Made by a program: the position numbers and the translations under genes. Positions 41,618 through 50,367 of a DNA stretch of 64,000 nucleotides are shown one piece after another. Below the pieces are notes generated by a model, which saw only the letters and a list, made by a program, of their open reading frames with translations, did no database searches and was not told where the DNA came from. This DNA comes from Glaesserella sp041817755. Lineage in GTDB: Bacteria; Pseudomonadota; Gammaproteobacteria; Enterobacterales; Pasteurellaceae. The first letter of the stretch is position 1; the number at the start of each line of letters is the position of its first letter. The stretch spans positions 1-64,000 of the forward strand of contig NZ_JBGYBX010000030.1 of assembly GCF_041817755.1 (NCBI RefSeq), in the 5' to 3' direction.

Positions 41618-43927
41618 ATGACAGAACTCAATCACCAAATCAGCCAAATTATTGCCGCAGAGTTAGCGGTGCGATCCGAACAAATTTTTGCAGCGATGAC
41701 GCTACTTGATGAAGGGAATACCATTCCGTTTATCGCCCGTTATCGTAAAGAAGTGACCGGCGGATTGGACGATACTCAACTTCGCCATTTTGAAACGCGT
41801 TTGCTCTATTTGCGTGAACTAAACGACCGCCGTCAAACTATTTTGAAATCCATTGAAGAGCAAGGCAAGCTCACTGATGAACTGCGTGAAAAAATTGAAC
41901 AAACACAGAGTAAAACGGAGCTTGAAGATCTCTATCTGCCATATAAACCGAAACGCCGTACTCGTGGGCAAATTGCGATTGAAGCAGGGCTTGAGCCGTT
42001 GGCGGACAGCCTTTGGAACGATCCTAGCCAAGTACCAGAAACGGTAGCCGAAGCCTATGTCGATGTAGAAAAAGGTGTGGCAGACGTGAAATCTGCGCTT
42101 GATGGGGCAAGATATATTTTGATGGAACGTTTTTCCGAAGATGCGGATCTGCTTGCAAAATTACGTCAATATCTGACCGCTAATGCAACCCTTGAAGCGA
42201 AGGTGATTGAAGGTAAGGAAGAAGAAGGCGAGAAATTCCGTGACTATTTTGCTCACAGTGAGCTATTGAAAAATGTGCCATCACATCGTGCTTTAGCGAT
42301 GTTCCGTGGGCGTAATGAAGGTATTTTGTCGCTCAATTTGAATGCCGATCCTGATGCGGAAGAAGGTAGCCGTTCAAGTTATTGTGAAGAGATTATTCGT
42401 GAACATTTAGGCGTACAACTTCGTCAGCAACCGGCAGACAGCTGGCGTTCGCAAGTGATTGCGTGGACGTGGAAAATCAAAGCCTTGTTACACCTTGAAA
42501 CGGAATTAATGGGGGCATTGCGAGAAAAAGCGGAAGAAGAAGCGATTGATGTGTTTGCACGTAATTTATCGGCATTATTAATGGCTGCACCTGCAGGGGC
42601 AAGAAATACGATGGGATTAGACCCGGGTTTGCGTACTGGGGTGAAAGTGGCTGTGGTCGATAATACGGGCAAATTATTGGATACCGCCACGATTTATCCG
42701 CATACGGGACAGATGGACGCGGCAATGGTGACCATTTATAAGCTGATTAAACAGCATAATGTGGATTTAATTGCGATTGGTAACGGCACGGCTTCCCGTG
42801 AAACTGAGCGTTTTGCTAAAGAAGTGATTAAAGAGATCAAAGAGAATAAACCACAAACCGTGGTGGTGAGTGAAGCAGGAGCATCTGTTTATTCGGCTTC
42901 AGAATTAGCGGCAGCTGAGTTCCCTGAGCTTGATGTATCCTTGCGTGGTGCGGTGTCGATTGCTCGCCGTTTGCAAGATCCGTTGGCGGAATTGGTGAAA
43001 ATTGAACCTAAAGCGATTGGCGTAGGGCAATATCAGCACGATGTTAATCAGTCGCAACTGGCACGTAAACTTGATGCGGTGGTAGAAGATTGTGTAAATG
43101 CGGTGGGCGTGGACTTAAATACCGCTTCTGCACCGTTGCTTGCTCGTGTGGCAGGTATGACGAAAACCTTAGCTCAAAATATTGTGGCTTACCGTGATGA
43201 AAACGGGCGTTTTAATTCCCGTTCTGATCTGAAAAAAGTCGCTCGCTTAGGGCCAAAAGCCTTTGAGCAGTGTGCTGGTTTTATGCGAATTTTAGGCGGA
43301 AAGAACCCGCTTGATGCTTCAAGTGTTCACCCGGAAGCCTATCCTGTGGTAGAAAAAATCTTACAAGCAACCGCTTCTACGTTGAGTGAGCTGATGGGTA
43401 ATTCAACGAAAATTCATAGCTTGAATGCCAAAGATTTTGTGGATGAACAATTTGGTTTACCAACGGTAAACGATATTTTCAAAGAACTTGAAAAGCCGGG
43501 ACGTGACCCTCGTGGTGAGTTCAAAACGGCGATCTTTATGGACGGCGTAGAAGAAATCAGCGATTTGAAAGTCGGTATGATTTTAGAAGGCACCGTCACT
43601 AACGTGACAAACTTCGGAGCGTTTGTGGATATTGGCATTCATCAAGACGGTTTAGTGCATATTTCAATGTTATCGAACAGCTTTGTTGAAGATCCTCACC
43701 AAGTGGTAAAAACGGGTGATGTGGTCAAAGTGAAGGTGTTAGAAGTGGATGTAGCTCGCAAACGTATTGCCTTAACAATGCGTTTGGACGATAAGCCAAC
43801 GGATAAACGTGATACAAGCGGTGAGAAACGCAAAGAATTTGGCAAATCCGACCGCTTGCAGAAGTCTGAACGCCAAAGTTTTGGTAACAATGCTTTTGCA
43901 GATGCGTTGAAGGGGTGGAAGAAGTAA
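41618..43927 (+). CDS. tex: Tex family RNA-binding transcription accessory protein
   Basis: A 769-residue YhgF/Tex protein. Domains in order: N-terminal helical domain (LNHQISQIIAAELAVRSEQIFAAMTLLDEGNTIPFIARYRKEVTGGLDD), YqgF-type RNase-H fold (about 325-450; MGLDPGLRTGVKVAVVD), helix-hairpin-helix segments (about 480-570; VGVDLNTASAPLLARVAGM, KKVARLGPKAFEQCAGF), and a C-terminal S1 domain (about 647-722; GMILEGTVTNVTNFGAFVDIGIHQDGLVHIS). It acts on transcription and toxin expression in other bacteria. The last 45 residues are charged and contain an inverted uptake-signal pair. Confidence 0.97.
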   Translation: MTELNHQISQIIAAELAVRSEQIFAAMTLLDEGNTIPFIARYRKEVTGGLDDTQLRHFETRLLYLRELNDRRQTILKSIEEQGKLTDELREKIEQTQSKTELEDLYLPYKPKRRTRGQIAIEAGLEPLADSLWNDPSQVPETVAEAYVDVEKGVADVKSALDGARYILMERFSEDADLLAKLRQYLTANATLEAKVIEGKEEEGEKFRDYFAHSELLKNVPSHRALAMFRGRNEGILSLNLNADPDAEEGSRSSYCEEIIREHLGVQLRQQPADSWRSQVIAWTWKIKALLHLETELMGALREKAEEEAIDVFARNLSALLMAAPAGARNTMGLDPGLRTGVKVAVVDNTGKLLDTATIYPHTGQMDAAMVTIYKLIKQHNVDLIAIGNGTASRETERFAKEVIKEIKENKPQTVVVSEAGASVYSASELAAAEFPELDVSLRGAVSIARRLQDPLAELVKIEPKAIGVGQYQHDVNQSQLARKLDAVVEDCVNAVGVDLNTASAPLLARVAGMTKTLAQNIVAYRDENGRFNSRSDLKKVARLGPKAFEQCAGFMRILGGKNPLDASSVHPEAYPVVEKILQATASTLSELMGNSTKIHSLNAKDFVDEQFGLPTVNDIFKELEKPGRDPRGEFKTAIFMDGVEEISDLKVGMILEGTVTNVTNFGAFVDIGIHQDGLVHISMLSNSFVEDPHQVVKTGDVVKVKVLEVDVARKRIALTMRLDDKPTDKRDTSGEKRKEFGKSDRLQKSERQSFGNNAFADALKGWKK
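43814..43859. repeat. Inverted pair of uptake-like signals in the tail of tex
   Basis: ACAAGCGGTG at 43814-43823 and GACCGCTTGC at 43850-43859, each with one mismatch, encoding TSGEKRKEFGKSDRLQ downstream of the S1 domain. Confidence 0.7.
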
Positions 43928-43941
43928 TCTACTGCCAGTTG

Positions 43942-43972
43942 GGACAAAGTCATTTGACTTTGTCCTTTTTTC
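43942..43972 (+). terminator. Terminator of tex
   Basis: Perfect stem GGACAAAGTC, ATTT loop, GACTTTGTCC followed by TTTTTT. Confidence 0.92.
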
Positions 43973-43987
43973 TTACAAAAAAACTAA

Positions 43988-44003
43988 ACGCAAACGTTTG
44001 CTT
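43988..44003 (+). promoter_or_regulatory. PurR operator before purT
   Basis: ACGCAAACGTTTGCTT, a near-ideal PurR box (consensus ACGCAAACGTTTTCNT) with palindromic centre. It lies 43 bases before the purT ATG, so purT is probably repressed by PurR with purine corepressor. Confidence 0.85.
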
Positions 44004-44045
44004 TTGTTATAATGTTGCGAAATTTTCAATAAAAGGAACACAATT

Positions 44046-45227
44046 ATGACAACATTAGGCACACCATTAACAGCAAAAGCAACCAAAGTGATGATGCTTG
44101 GCTCTGGTGAATTAGGCAAAGAAGTGGTGATTGAATTACAGCGTTTAGGCGTAGAAGTTATCGCTGTTGATCGCTATGAGAATGCCCCTGCTCAACAAGT
44201 GGCACACCGTGCTTATACGATTTCTATGCTAGATGGCAATGCGTTACGTGACTTGGTTGAAAAAGAGAAACCTGATTTTATTGTGCCTGAAGTTGAAGCC
44301 ATTGCGACCGATACCTTAGTCGAACTTGAACAGGAAGGCTATCACGTTATTCCTACGGCAAAAGCGACCAAACTTACAATGAACAGAGAAGGCATTCGTC
44401 GTTTGGCAGCAGAAGAATTAGGACTAAAAACGTCCCCTTATCGCTTTGTGGATAGTTTTGAGCAATTTACTCAAGCCATTCACGAAATCGGTATTCCTTG
44501 TGTTGTGAAGCCAATTATGTCGTCATCTGGACACGGGCAGAGTGTTGTGAAATCCGACGCAGATATTCAACGGGCGTGGGATTATGCCCAACAAGGTGGA
44601 CGAGCAGGCGGCGGTCGAGTGATTGTAGAAGGCTTTATCCAGTTTGATTATGAAATTTCCTTATTAACTGTTCGCCATATTCACGGCACATCTTTCTTAG
44701 CCCCGATTGGTCATATCCAAATTGATGGTGATTATCGTGAGTCTTGGCAGCCGCAAGTGATGTCTGAAACCGCACTGAAAAAAGCTCAAGAAGTGGCTGA
44801 AAAAATTACCACCGCATTAGGTGGACGTGGTATTTTCGGGGTCGAACTCTTTATTTGTGGTGATGAAGTCATCTTCAACGAAGTATCGCCACGTCCGCAT
44901 GATACAGGTATGGTAACGCTGATTTCCCAAGAATTATCTGAATTTGCCTTACACGCCCGTGCGATTTTAGGTTTACCGATTCCTAAGATTACTTTAATCA
45001 GCCCTTCTGCGTCAAAAGCCATCGTGGTGGAAGGAAAATCAACTCAAGTCACCTTCGGTAATTTAGAAAAAGTACTCGCTGAACCACATACCAACATACG
45101 CTTATTCGGTAAAGGGGAAGTGAACGGGCATCGTCGCTTAGGGGTGATTTTGGCTCGTGATGAAAATGTCGAAAAAGCCCTTGAAAAAGCGAGACGTGCT
45201 TACGATAAATTAGAAGTTAATTTGTAA
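44046..45227 (+). CDS. purT: Formate-dependent phosphoribosylglycinamide formyltransferase PurT
   Basis: A 393-residue ATP-grasp enzyme making formyl-GAR from GAR, formate and ATP (purine synthesis step 3). Seen: MMLGSGELGKEVVIELQRLGVEVIAVDRYENAPA at the N-terminus, PCVVKPIMSSSGHGQSVV in the ATP-grasp, VEGFIQFDYEISLLTVRH, and GVELFICGDEVIFNEVSPRPHDTGMVTLIS near residues 265-295. Length matches the E. coli enzyme. Single gene; PurR box upstream. Confidence 0.98.
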   Translation: MTTLGTPLTAKATKVMMLGSGELGKEVVIELQRLGVEVIAVDRYENAPAQQVAHRAYTISMLDGNALRDLVEKEKPDFIVPEVEAIATDTLVELEQEGYHVIPTAKATKLTMNREGIRRLAAEELGLKTSPYRFVDSFEQFTQAIHEIGIPCVVKPIMSSSGHGQSVVKSDADIQRAWDYAQQGGRAGGGRVIVEGFIQFDYEISLLTVRHIHGTSFLAPIGHIQIDGDYRESWQPQVMSETALKKAQEVAEKITTALGGRGIFGVELFICGDEVIFNEVSPRPHDTGMVTLISQELSEFALHARAILGLPIPKITLISPSASKAIVVEGKSTQVTFGNLEKVLAEPHTNIRLFGKGEVNGHRRLGVILARDENVEKALEKARRAYDKLEVNL

Positions 45228-45238
45228 AAAATTAAGAG

Positions 45239-45281
45239 AAAGTGACCGCTTGTTGAGCTTTCAATAAGCGGTTACTTTTTG
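45239..45281. terminator. Uptake-signal terminator between purT and ynbE
   Basis: AGTGACCGCTT at 45241-45251 and AAGCGGTTACT at 45266-45276 form an 11-base stem with one mismatch around a 14-base loop, followed by TTTTT. It includes an exact uptake signal in reverse (45244-45253). Convergent genes share it; it overlaps the last bases of ynbE. Confidence 0.8.
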
Positions 45282-45469
45282 GCTTCTGTGTTATCAATGG
45301 TTTTGATCACCGCTCTGGACTTCTCATCCATCTGCACTTCAATTTTGTGATCCACCACCACATTCATATTAATGGTAATCCCCTCTTCCGGCGTTTCAAG
45401 CTTAACCGTTGGCGTACAAGCGGTCAGATTCAGGCAAAAAATTGCAAAAAGCGAGTATGCGGTTTTCAT
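45272..45469 (-). CDS. ynbE: YnbE-like lipoprotein
   Basis: A 65-residue small lipoprotein. Signal and lipobox MKTAYSLFAIFCLNLTAC with lipidation at Cys18, then TPTVKLETPEEGITINMNVVVDHKIEVQMDEK, matching YnbE (ITINMNV...HEI pattern). In E. coli YnbE sits in the outer membrane and extends the YdbH bridge to carry phospholipids between membranes. It overlaps ydbH by 4 bases. The codons for Thr-Ala-Cys of the lipobox are an exact uptake signal (45416-45425). Confidence 0.88.
   Translation of the reverse strand: MKTAYSLFAIFCLNLTACTPTVKLETPEEGITINMNVVVDHKIEVQMDEKSRAVIKTIDNTEAKK
45416..45425 (+). repeat. DNA uptake signal in the lipobox of ynbE
   Basis: Exact ACAAGCGGTC; on the coding strand GACCGCTTGT spells part of Leu-Thr-Ala-Cys, including the lipidated cysteine. 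Confidence 0.88.
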
Positions 45470-48186
45470 TGTTTATCCAATTGTTGATAGATTGAGTGTT
45501 CAATATTTTGCTCAAATTGCGAGCCGTAATTAATCAATTTCCACAGGTCGAACATATTCTCTTTATGGTGATAATTCAAATTGACTTTGGCTTGTTGATG
45601 TTCGGTCAGCCTTGAATGAATTTGCGCCGACAAATCCATATCGCCTTTGCCGTTCAAATTCACCGTTGCACTGAAATCATCAATTTCACTTTTATTGACC
45701 ATATACGCCAAAATCTGCTCCGTATAGCCGCCCTGATTAATCGCCTTAAGCAAATCGGGAGTCAGTTTTAAGTAGGATTTTTCCGCTTGCGTCAACGTGC
45801 CGTTGCAAATATAGCAAGGTTTGCCCGAAAGCCAAAACGGAAAAACACCGTTGACTTTGCCGGTAAGTTCCAGTTGATGGTATTGAGCCAATTCAAGTAT
45901 CCGTTCAAACTGTATTCCGTACAAATTCAAATAGGCAGGTTGCGTTTGCGGTAAAGCAAAATGTTCCACCTTGAGCTGCCCGTCCAACAGCTGTAAACTC
46001 AATTCCCTCAAGTAAAGCGGCTTGCGCTTACTGTAAGGAATATGTCCTTGAATTTTTACTTTGACATTCGTCATCGGCACACCGATATTCACTTCATCAA
46101 TAGTCACGTCCAAGGCTTTTTTCAGCCCGATATCCACCTCATTATTTTTATATCGATAAGGCAGTGAAAAATCGATGCCGTTAATCTCACCGCTTGGTAG
46201 CGACACGGCGCCATTGCGAATAGCAAAATGCCCGCCTGCCGCCAGCCCGCGAGCAGCATTGGCGCTAAATGCGGTTTCGCCTTTAATCGTACCGTTAGTG
46301 ATTACCCATTGATTTCTAAACGGAAAAAGACTTTGGAATACGTTCGCCGGTTGTTCCGACCAATAAAGCTTACCGATTAAATCACTCGCGTTTTTTGTGA
46401 GCTTACGGCGGGCAAACAGTTTAATCGGCCCGAGTTTATTGGCGGTCACTTCGCCTCTGAAATTGAGGTTTTCCACTTCGCCGTAAAAATTCACATTCGC
46501 CGTCGGTTGTTCCAGCACGCCGCCGTAATCAAAATTCACCTGCGGCGAGGACAGTTTGACACCGCCGGTTAAGTGAAATTTGGCATAGTCAAAATTAATC
46601 GGCTCGCTCAGTTTCAATTCCGTATTAGGAATATGTACGCCGTTTTGACGGATTTGAGTCAGATTGCCGCTAAATTCGGAAAGTTGCACTAAATCTTGAT
46701 GCCATAAGCCACGTCCTGAGACGGCAAGCGGTCTGTTTAGGGCATTAATTTGCGAATTTCCCCAAAAACGCCAGTTCCATTGGTCTTTCACGGCGGCGGG
46801 ATCGCTCGGATCTTGGAAAAAGTCCAACGCCCCCGCTTTAAAATTATTGGCGAAACCGTCCAAGCGCATTTCGATATGTTTAAAATCAGGGCTTTCTCCA
46901 CGGAAAATCGCCTGTAAACGCCCGTTAATACCGTGTTTATCCACCGTGATCCCCGCCAGCGGAAAACGTAAGTCATTGATGGTTAAAAAACGTTCCGTTC
47001 CCGTCAAACGTAACAGCGAGCCTTGCAGAAAACGTAAAGTCAGATCATCAAACTTGCCACGTAAATCCAGTGGAATTGAACTGTATAAAATATAATCTCC
47101 CCGTTTAATATTGCCTGTGATTTGCAACGGAAACGTCAGGCTGTCAGCCTGAATTTCGCCCTGTGGGCTGCTGATCACGATGTTCCCTTTCCCTTTTTCG
47201 CTTTGTGTGAGTAAACTCACCCGCAAAGCCGTTTGAATAGGGTACAGATTGTCAGCCTCAAAACGGTTAGGGGTAATCGTCGTTGTGATAAACGCATTGA
47301 GCGGAATATCGTCTCCGATTTGCCAGTTCACTCTGCCTTGTTCGATCTTAAGGCTGTTAAAATCAAATTGAAAAGGCAGGTTGAGTTGATTCGCCGTTTG
47401 AATCGCCGAAGCCAGTTGCCACTGCCCTTGCAACTGATTACCCTGCTTTTGCCAAGTCAATGTGGAATGCCCCTGCGCTAAGCTCGGTTCCGTCAGAAAA
47501 TGTTCAGGCAAATGCCATTGATAATTCAAGCTGACCTTTGTCGGCAAAGCCCACAAACGTTCATCCAATTCCGTTGAAATCTCGGCGGTATGTTTTTCAT
47601 CGTTGCTCGGTTGATAATTTAAGTGTACCGTGAGCTGCCGATTTGCAAAATTTGCCTCGAATCCGACCGCTTGTTGTTTGACATGTGCACTCAATTTCCG
47701 CTGAAAAAGTGTCACCTTAATTTCACTCGGTGAATCCAGTAACGCTTTTAAACGATCGTGCATGTCATCGGGTAGATTTTTCCACGTCAGCGCTTGAATT
47801 TCCGCTTTTCCCTCGGGCAGCAAGGCGAGAAGCGTTTTAATCTGTTGCGAAGGATCCGATTGGCTTTTTTCCGTTTTGGGAAAAAGTGAAAAACAAGCGT
47901 AATCGACGGTCGCTTGATTTAGTCGAACGGCATGTTCATTCTGCCATTGCAGCGTTAAATCCTCCGCCGACACAATCGGACAATCTTGATAATACAGGGT
48001 GAATTGCGGAAGGCGGGCGTGATGCCAATGCGGTTCAATACCTTGAGGGATATGAATTTTCCAGCCGCTCGGTAAAACATAGTTAATGGTAGAGGTTAAT
48101 TGAGTAGAGGAAAGCAACAGCACCACCCCTGCCATGAGGATGGCAAGTATTATCGCGCCGATTACCAATAAACTTCTACGTAACAT
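45466..48186 (-). CDS. ydbH: YdbH family AsmA-like intermembrane phospholipid transport protein
   Basis: A 906-residue protein with one N-terminal membrane helix (about 6-28; LLVIGAIILAILMAGVVLLLS) and a very long, beta-strand-rich remainder typical of AsmA-like bridge proteins. C-terminal motifs of YdbH are visible: LTGKVNGVFPFWLSGKPCYICNGTLTQAEKSYL and GYTEQILAYMVNKSEIDDFSATV. Redundant with TamB and YhdP in E. coli. An uptake signal at 47665-47674 encodes Gln-Ala-Val. It begins directly after the stop of the upstream membrane gene. Confidence 0.9.
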   Translation of the reverse strand: MLRRSLLVIGAIILAILMAGVVLLLSSTQLTSTINYVLPSGWKIHIPQGIEPHWHHARLPQFTLYYQDCPIVSAEDLTLQWQNEHAVRLNQATVDYACFSLFPKTEKSQSDPSQQIKTLLALLPEGKAEIQALTWKNLPDDMHDRLKALLDSPSEIKVTLFQRKLSAHVKQQAVGFEANFANRQLTVHLNYQPSNDEKHTAEISTELDERLWALPTKVSLNYQWHLPEHFLTEPSLAQGHSTLTWQKQGNQLQGQWQLASAIQTANQLNLPFQFDFNSLKIEQGRVNWQIGDDIPLNAFITTTITPNRFEADNLYPIQTALRVSLLTQSEKGKGNIVISSPQGEIQADSLTFPLQITGNIKRGDYILYSSIPLDLRGKFDDLTLRFLQGSLLRLTGTERFLTINDLRFPLAGITVDKHGINGRLQAIFRGESPDFKHIEMRLDGFANNFKAGALDFFQDPSDPAAVKDQWNWRFWGNSQINALNRPLAVSGRGLWHQDLVQLSEFSGNLTQIRQNGVHIPNTELKLSEPINFDYAKFHLTGGVKLSSPQVNFDYGGVLEQPTANVNFYGEVENLNFRGEVTANKLGPIKLFARRKLTKNASDLIGKLYWSEQPANVFQSLFPFRNQWVITNGTIKGETAFSANAARGLAAGGHFAIRNGAVSLPSGEINGIDFSLPYRYKNNEVDIGLKKALDVTIDEVNIGVPMTNVKVKIQGHIPYSKRKPLYLRELSLQLLDGQLKVEHFALPQTQPAYLNLYGIQFERILELAQYHQLELTGKVNGVFPFWLSGKPCYICNGTLTQAEKSYLKLTPDLLKAINQGGYTEQILAYMVNKSEIDDFSATVNLNGKGDMDLSAQIHSRLTEHQQAKVNLNYHHKENMFDLWKLINYGSQFEQNIEHSIYQQLDKQ
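47665..47674 (-). repeat. DNA uptake signal inside ydbH
   Basis: Exact copy in the coding direction, reading Gln-Ala-Val in VKQQAVGFEAN. Confidence 0.85.
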
Positions 48187-49002
48187 TTAGATAATATTCG
48201 TCAACGGATAAAGCATCGCCAGGAAAGTCGCTACCGTCCAAGCGGTCGGATTTTTGATATTTTTTCCCAATAGCAGCCATGCCAACATCGCAAAAATGAC
48301 AAACTGAGCTGCAAAAAAGACAAAATAGCTTTCCACCGGCATCGTCGGCATGATGTTCAAATGTTGGTAAAGCACAAACATCGTCCAAATATAACTACAA
48401 ACCAAGGCGATCAACGCCGATAAAATCAGTAGTCTGAAAAAACCGTCCAAACGGCTTTTCGCCAACATCAAATACCATCCCGCCAATAAAATACCCAATA
48501 ACAATTGGGCAAAATTATTGGCGCGAATGCCGTTAAACAGTGACGGAATTTCAAACCAGTAAATCGCCAAATATTGAATGATACCGATCGCTACGATACC
48601 GAACCCGCAATAGATCATGGTTCGGTAAAGCTGCTCGTCTTTCGGCAAACGCCAATAAATAAACGGAATAAATATTGAGGCGATGGCGGCGAGAATTGCC
48701 GGTGTATGTTTTGGCGTGAACAACACCGAATACAGAAAATTACCGACCGCAAAGACCAATAAAAACGGCAAAATAAAGGTTAAGCGTCCCTTTTGACCTG
48801 GGCAGATCTGCCCTTTTAACAACACAACCAGTGCGATTGCGCAAGTCACGAAAAACGCCAACAGATAAGGGGAAATAAAAATGGCATGCTGCGGGGCAGA
48901 ATAATGATTTAATGCCATTTCAATAAACAGCATGATGAGTAACGGTAAAACGGCGTGTGTCGCCGTTTCAAGTTTAGACGGAGAATCGTGATTGTGTGAC
49001 AT
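48187..49002 (-). CDS. Polytopic membrane protein upstream of ydbH
   Basis: A 271-residue protein with about nine hydrophobic helices and short loops; the first 18 residues are polar. I do not recognise the family. Its stop codon TAA is followed without a gap by the ydbH ATG, suggesting translational coupling and a link to the YdbH-YnbE bridge. YdbL, the third partner in E. coli, is not in the cluster. The exact substrate or role cannot be read. Confidence 0.72.
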   Translation of the reverse strand: MSHNHDSPSKLETATHAVLPLLIMLFIEMALNHYSAPQHAIFISPYLLAFFVTCAIALVVLLKGQICPGQKGRLTFILPFLLVFAVGNFLYSVLFTPKHTPAILAAIASIFIPFIYWRLPKDEQLYRTMIYCGFGIVAIGIIQYLAIYWFEIPSLFNGIRANNFAQLLLGILLAGWYLMLAKSRLDGFFRLLILSALIALVCSYIWTMFVLYQHLNIMPTMPVESYFVFFAAQFVIFAMLAWLLLGKNIKNPTAWTVATFLAMLYPLTNII

Positions 49003-49083
49003 AATAAAAAACGTAAAAATGATTTTGGTTCGAGATTATGCCATAATGCGCCCTGTTTTTTCTATGTTAATGAGGATTTCACC

Positions 49084-49488
49084 ATGCGAATTTTACATAC
49101 CATGTTACGTGTCGGTAACTTAGAACGTTCAATCAAATTCTATACGGAAGTACTTGGCATGCGTTTGTTACGCACCAGTGAAAACGAACAATATAAATAT
49201 ACCTTGGCATTTTTAGGCTATGCCGACGAAAGCGAAAGTGCGGTGCTTGAATTGACGTATAACTGGGGTGTGGAAAGCTATGAATTGGGTACGGCTTACG
49301 GCCATATTGCCATCGGCGTAGATGATATTTACGCCACCGTTGAGGCCGTTCGTCAAGCCGGCGGTAAAGTAACCCGTGAAGCCGGACCGGTATTGGGCGG
49401 TAAAACGGTGATCGCCTTTGTGGAGGATCCGGACGGTTACAAAATCGAATTTATCGCCAATAAAGATGCACAAAAGGCGTTGGGTTAA
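49084..49488 (+). CDS. gloA: Lactoylglutathione lyase (glyoxalase I)
   Basis: A 134-residue metal-dependent enzyme converting the hemithioacetal of methylglyoxal and glutathione to lactoylglutathione. All four metal ligands are in place: His5, Glu56, His74 and Glu122. Size is that of the nickel type. It overlaps rnt by one base (TAATG). Confidence 0.97.
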   Translation: MRILHTMLRVGNLERSIKFYTEVLGMRLLRTSENEQYKYTLAFLGYADESESAVLELTYNWGVESYELGTAYGHIAIGVDDIYATVEAVRQAGGKVTREAGPVLGGKTVIAFVEDPDGYKIEFIANKDAQKALG

Positions 49489-50138
49489 TGACGGAAACCG
49501 AGCAACCGATCAATTATAATCTGCTTAAACACCGCTTCCGCGGCTATTTGCCTGTGGTGATCGATGTGGAAACCGGCGGATTAAACGCACAAACCGATGC
49601 ACTGTTAGAAATTGCCGCCATCACCCTTAAAATGGATGATGACGGCTTTTTGGCGTTAGATCAGAAATACCATTGCCATATCAAGCCGTTTGAAGGTGCA
49701 AACATCAACCCCGAATCATTAAAAGTCAACGGCATTGATATTAATAATCCTGAACGCGGTGCCGTACCGGAAGAGATTGCCATTACGGAGATGTTCAAAA
49801 TGGTGCGTAAAGCGATCAAAGCGCAAGGTTGCCAACGCGCCGTTATCGTGGCACACAATGCCACCTTTGACCAAGCATTTTTGCAGGCGGCGGTCAAACG
49901 GACTCTCGCCAAACGCGATCCGTTTCATCCGTTTGCCATGTTCGATACCGCCACGTTAGCCGGCTTTATGTACGGGCAAACCGTGCTGGTCAAAGCTTGC
50001 CAAACGGCACAAATTCCGTTTGACGGTAAGCTGGCGCATTCCGCCCTGTACGACACCGAACGCACCGCCGAGTTATTTTGCGCCATGGTAAATAAACTGA
50101 AAAAGTTAGGGGGCTTTCCGCCTAGCCTTCCCGACTAA
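49488..50138 (+). CDS. rnt: Ribonuclease T
   Basis: A 216-residue DEDD-family 3'-5' exoribonuclease that trims tRNA and other stable RNA 3' ends. Motifs: VVIDVETGGL (Asp26, Glu28), IVAHNATFDQAFL with the third Asp, and LAHSALYDTERTAELF with His and the last Asp. The gloA-rnt pairing is conserved in this family of bacteria. Confidence 0.96.
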   Translation: MTETEQPINYNLLKHRFRGYLPVVIDVETGGLNAQTDALLEIAAITLKMDDDGFLALDQKYHCHIKPFEGANINPESLKVNGIDINNPERGAVPEEIAITEMFKMVRKAIKAQGCQRAVIVAHNATFDQAFLQAAVKRTLAKRDPFHPFAMFDTATLAGFMYGQTVLVKACQTAQIPFDGKLAHSALYDTERTAELFCAMVNKLKKLGGFPPSLPD

Positions 50139-50151
50139 ATTCCAATCGGCA

Positions 50152-50200
50152 ACAAGCGGTGAGTTTTTGCAAAATTTTTACAAAATCCGACCGCTTGTTC
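50152..50200 (+). terminator. Uptake-signal dyad after rnt
   Basis: ACAAGCGGTG at 50152-50161 (one mismatch) and exact GACCGCTTGT at 50189-50198, stem of nine pairs. It follows rnt and likely terminates gloA-rnt. Confidence 0.65.
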
Positions 50201-50280
50201 CGTCAAATAATTTCCCGTCAAGCACAAATTTTTACTTTCATTCCCCATACAGAAGCTATATCATTGCAAGCTATTTTACG

Positions 50281-50297
50281 GGCGCAATAATTGCGCC
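50281..50297 (+). other. Dyad in the potA leader
   Basis: GGCGCAA-TAA-TTGCGCC, perfect 7-bp arms, followed after ten bases by CTGAATTTTTATTCAG and TTTTTG. It is 71 bases before the potA ATG. It could be part of a leader hairpin; no known regulator is recognised. Confidence 0.4.
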
Positions 50298-50367
50298 TCA
50301 GCCGTGCTGAATTTTTATTCAGTTTTTGCATTTTCTCAACAATGCCCTAGGGGGAAAACAAAAATCA

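Noticed and set aside
31759..45227. Impression of different codon habits between neighbouring blocks (for example adhE versus tex and rlmC-nagZ)
   Set aside because: By eye the difference is not firm; a codon-usage calculation would be needed before proposing mosaic recombination.
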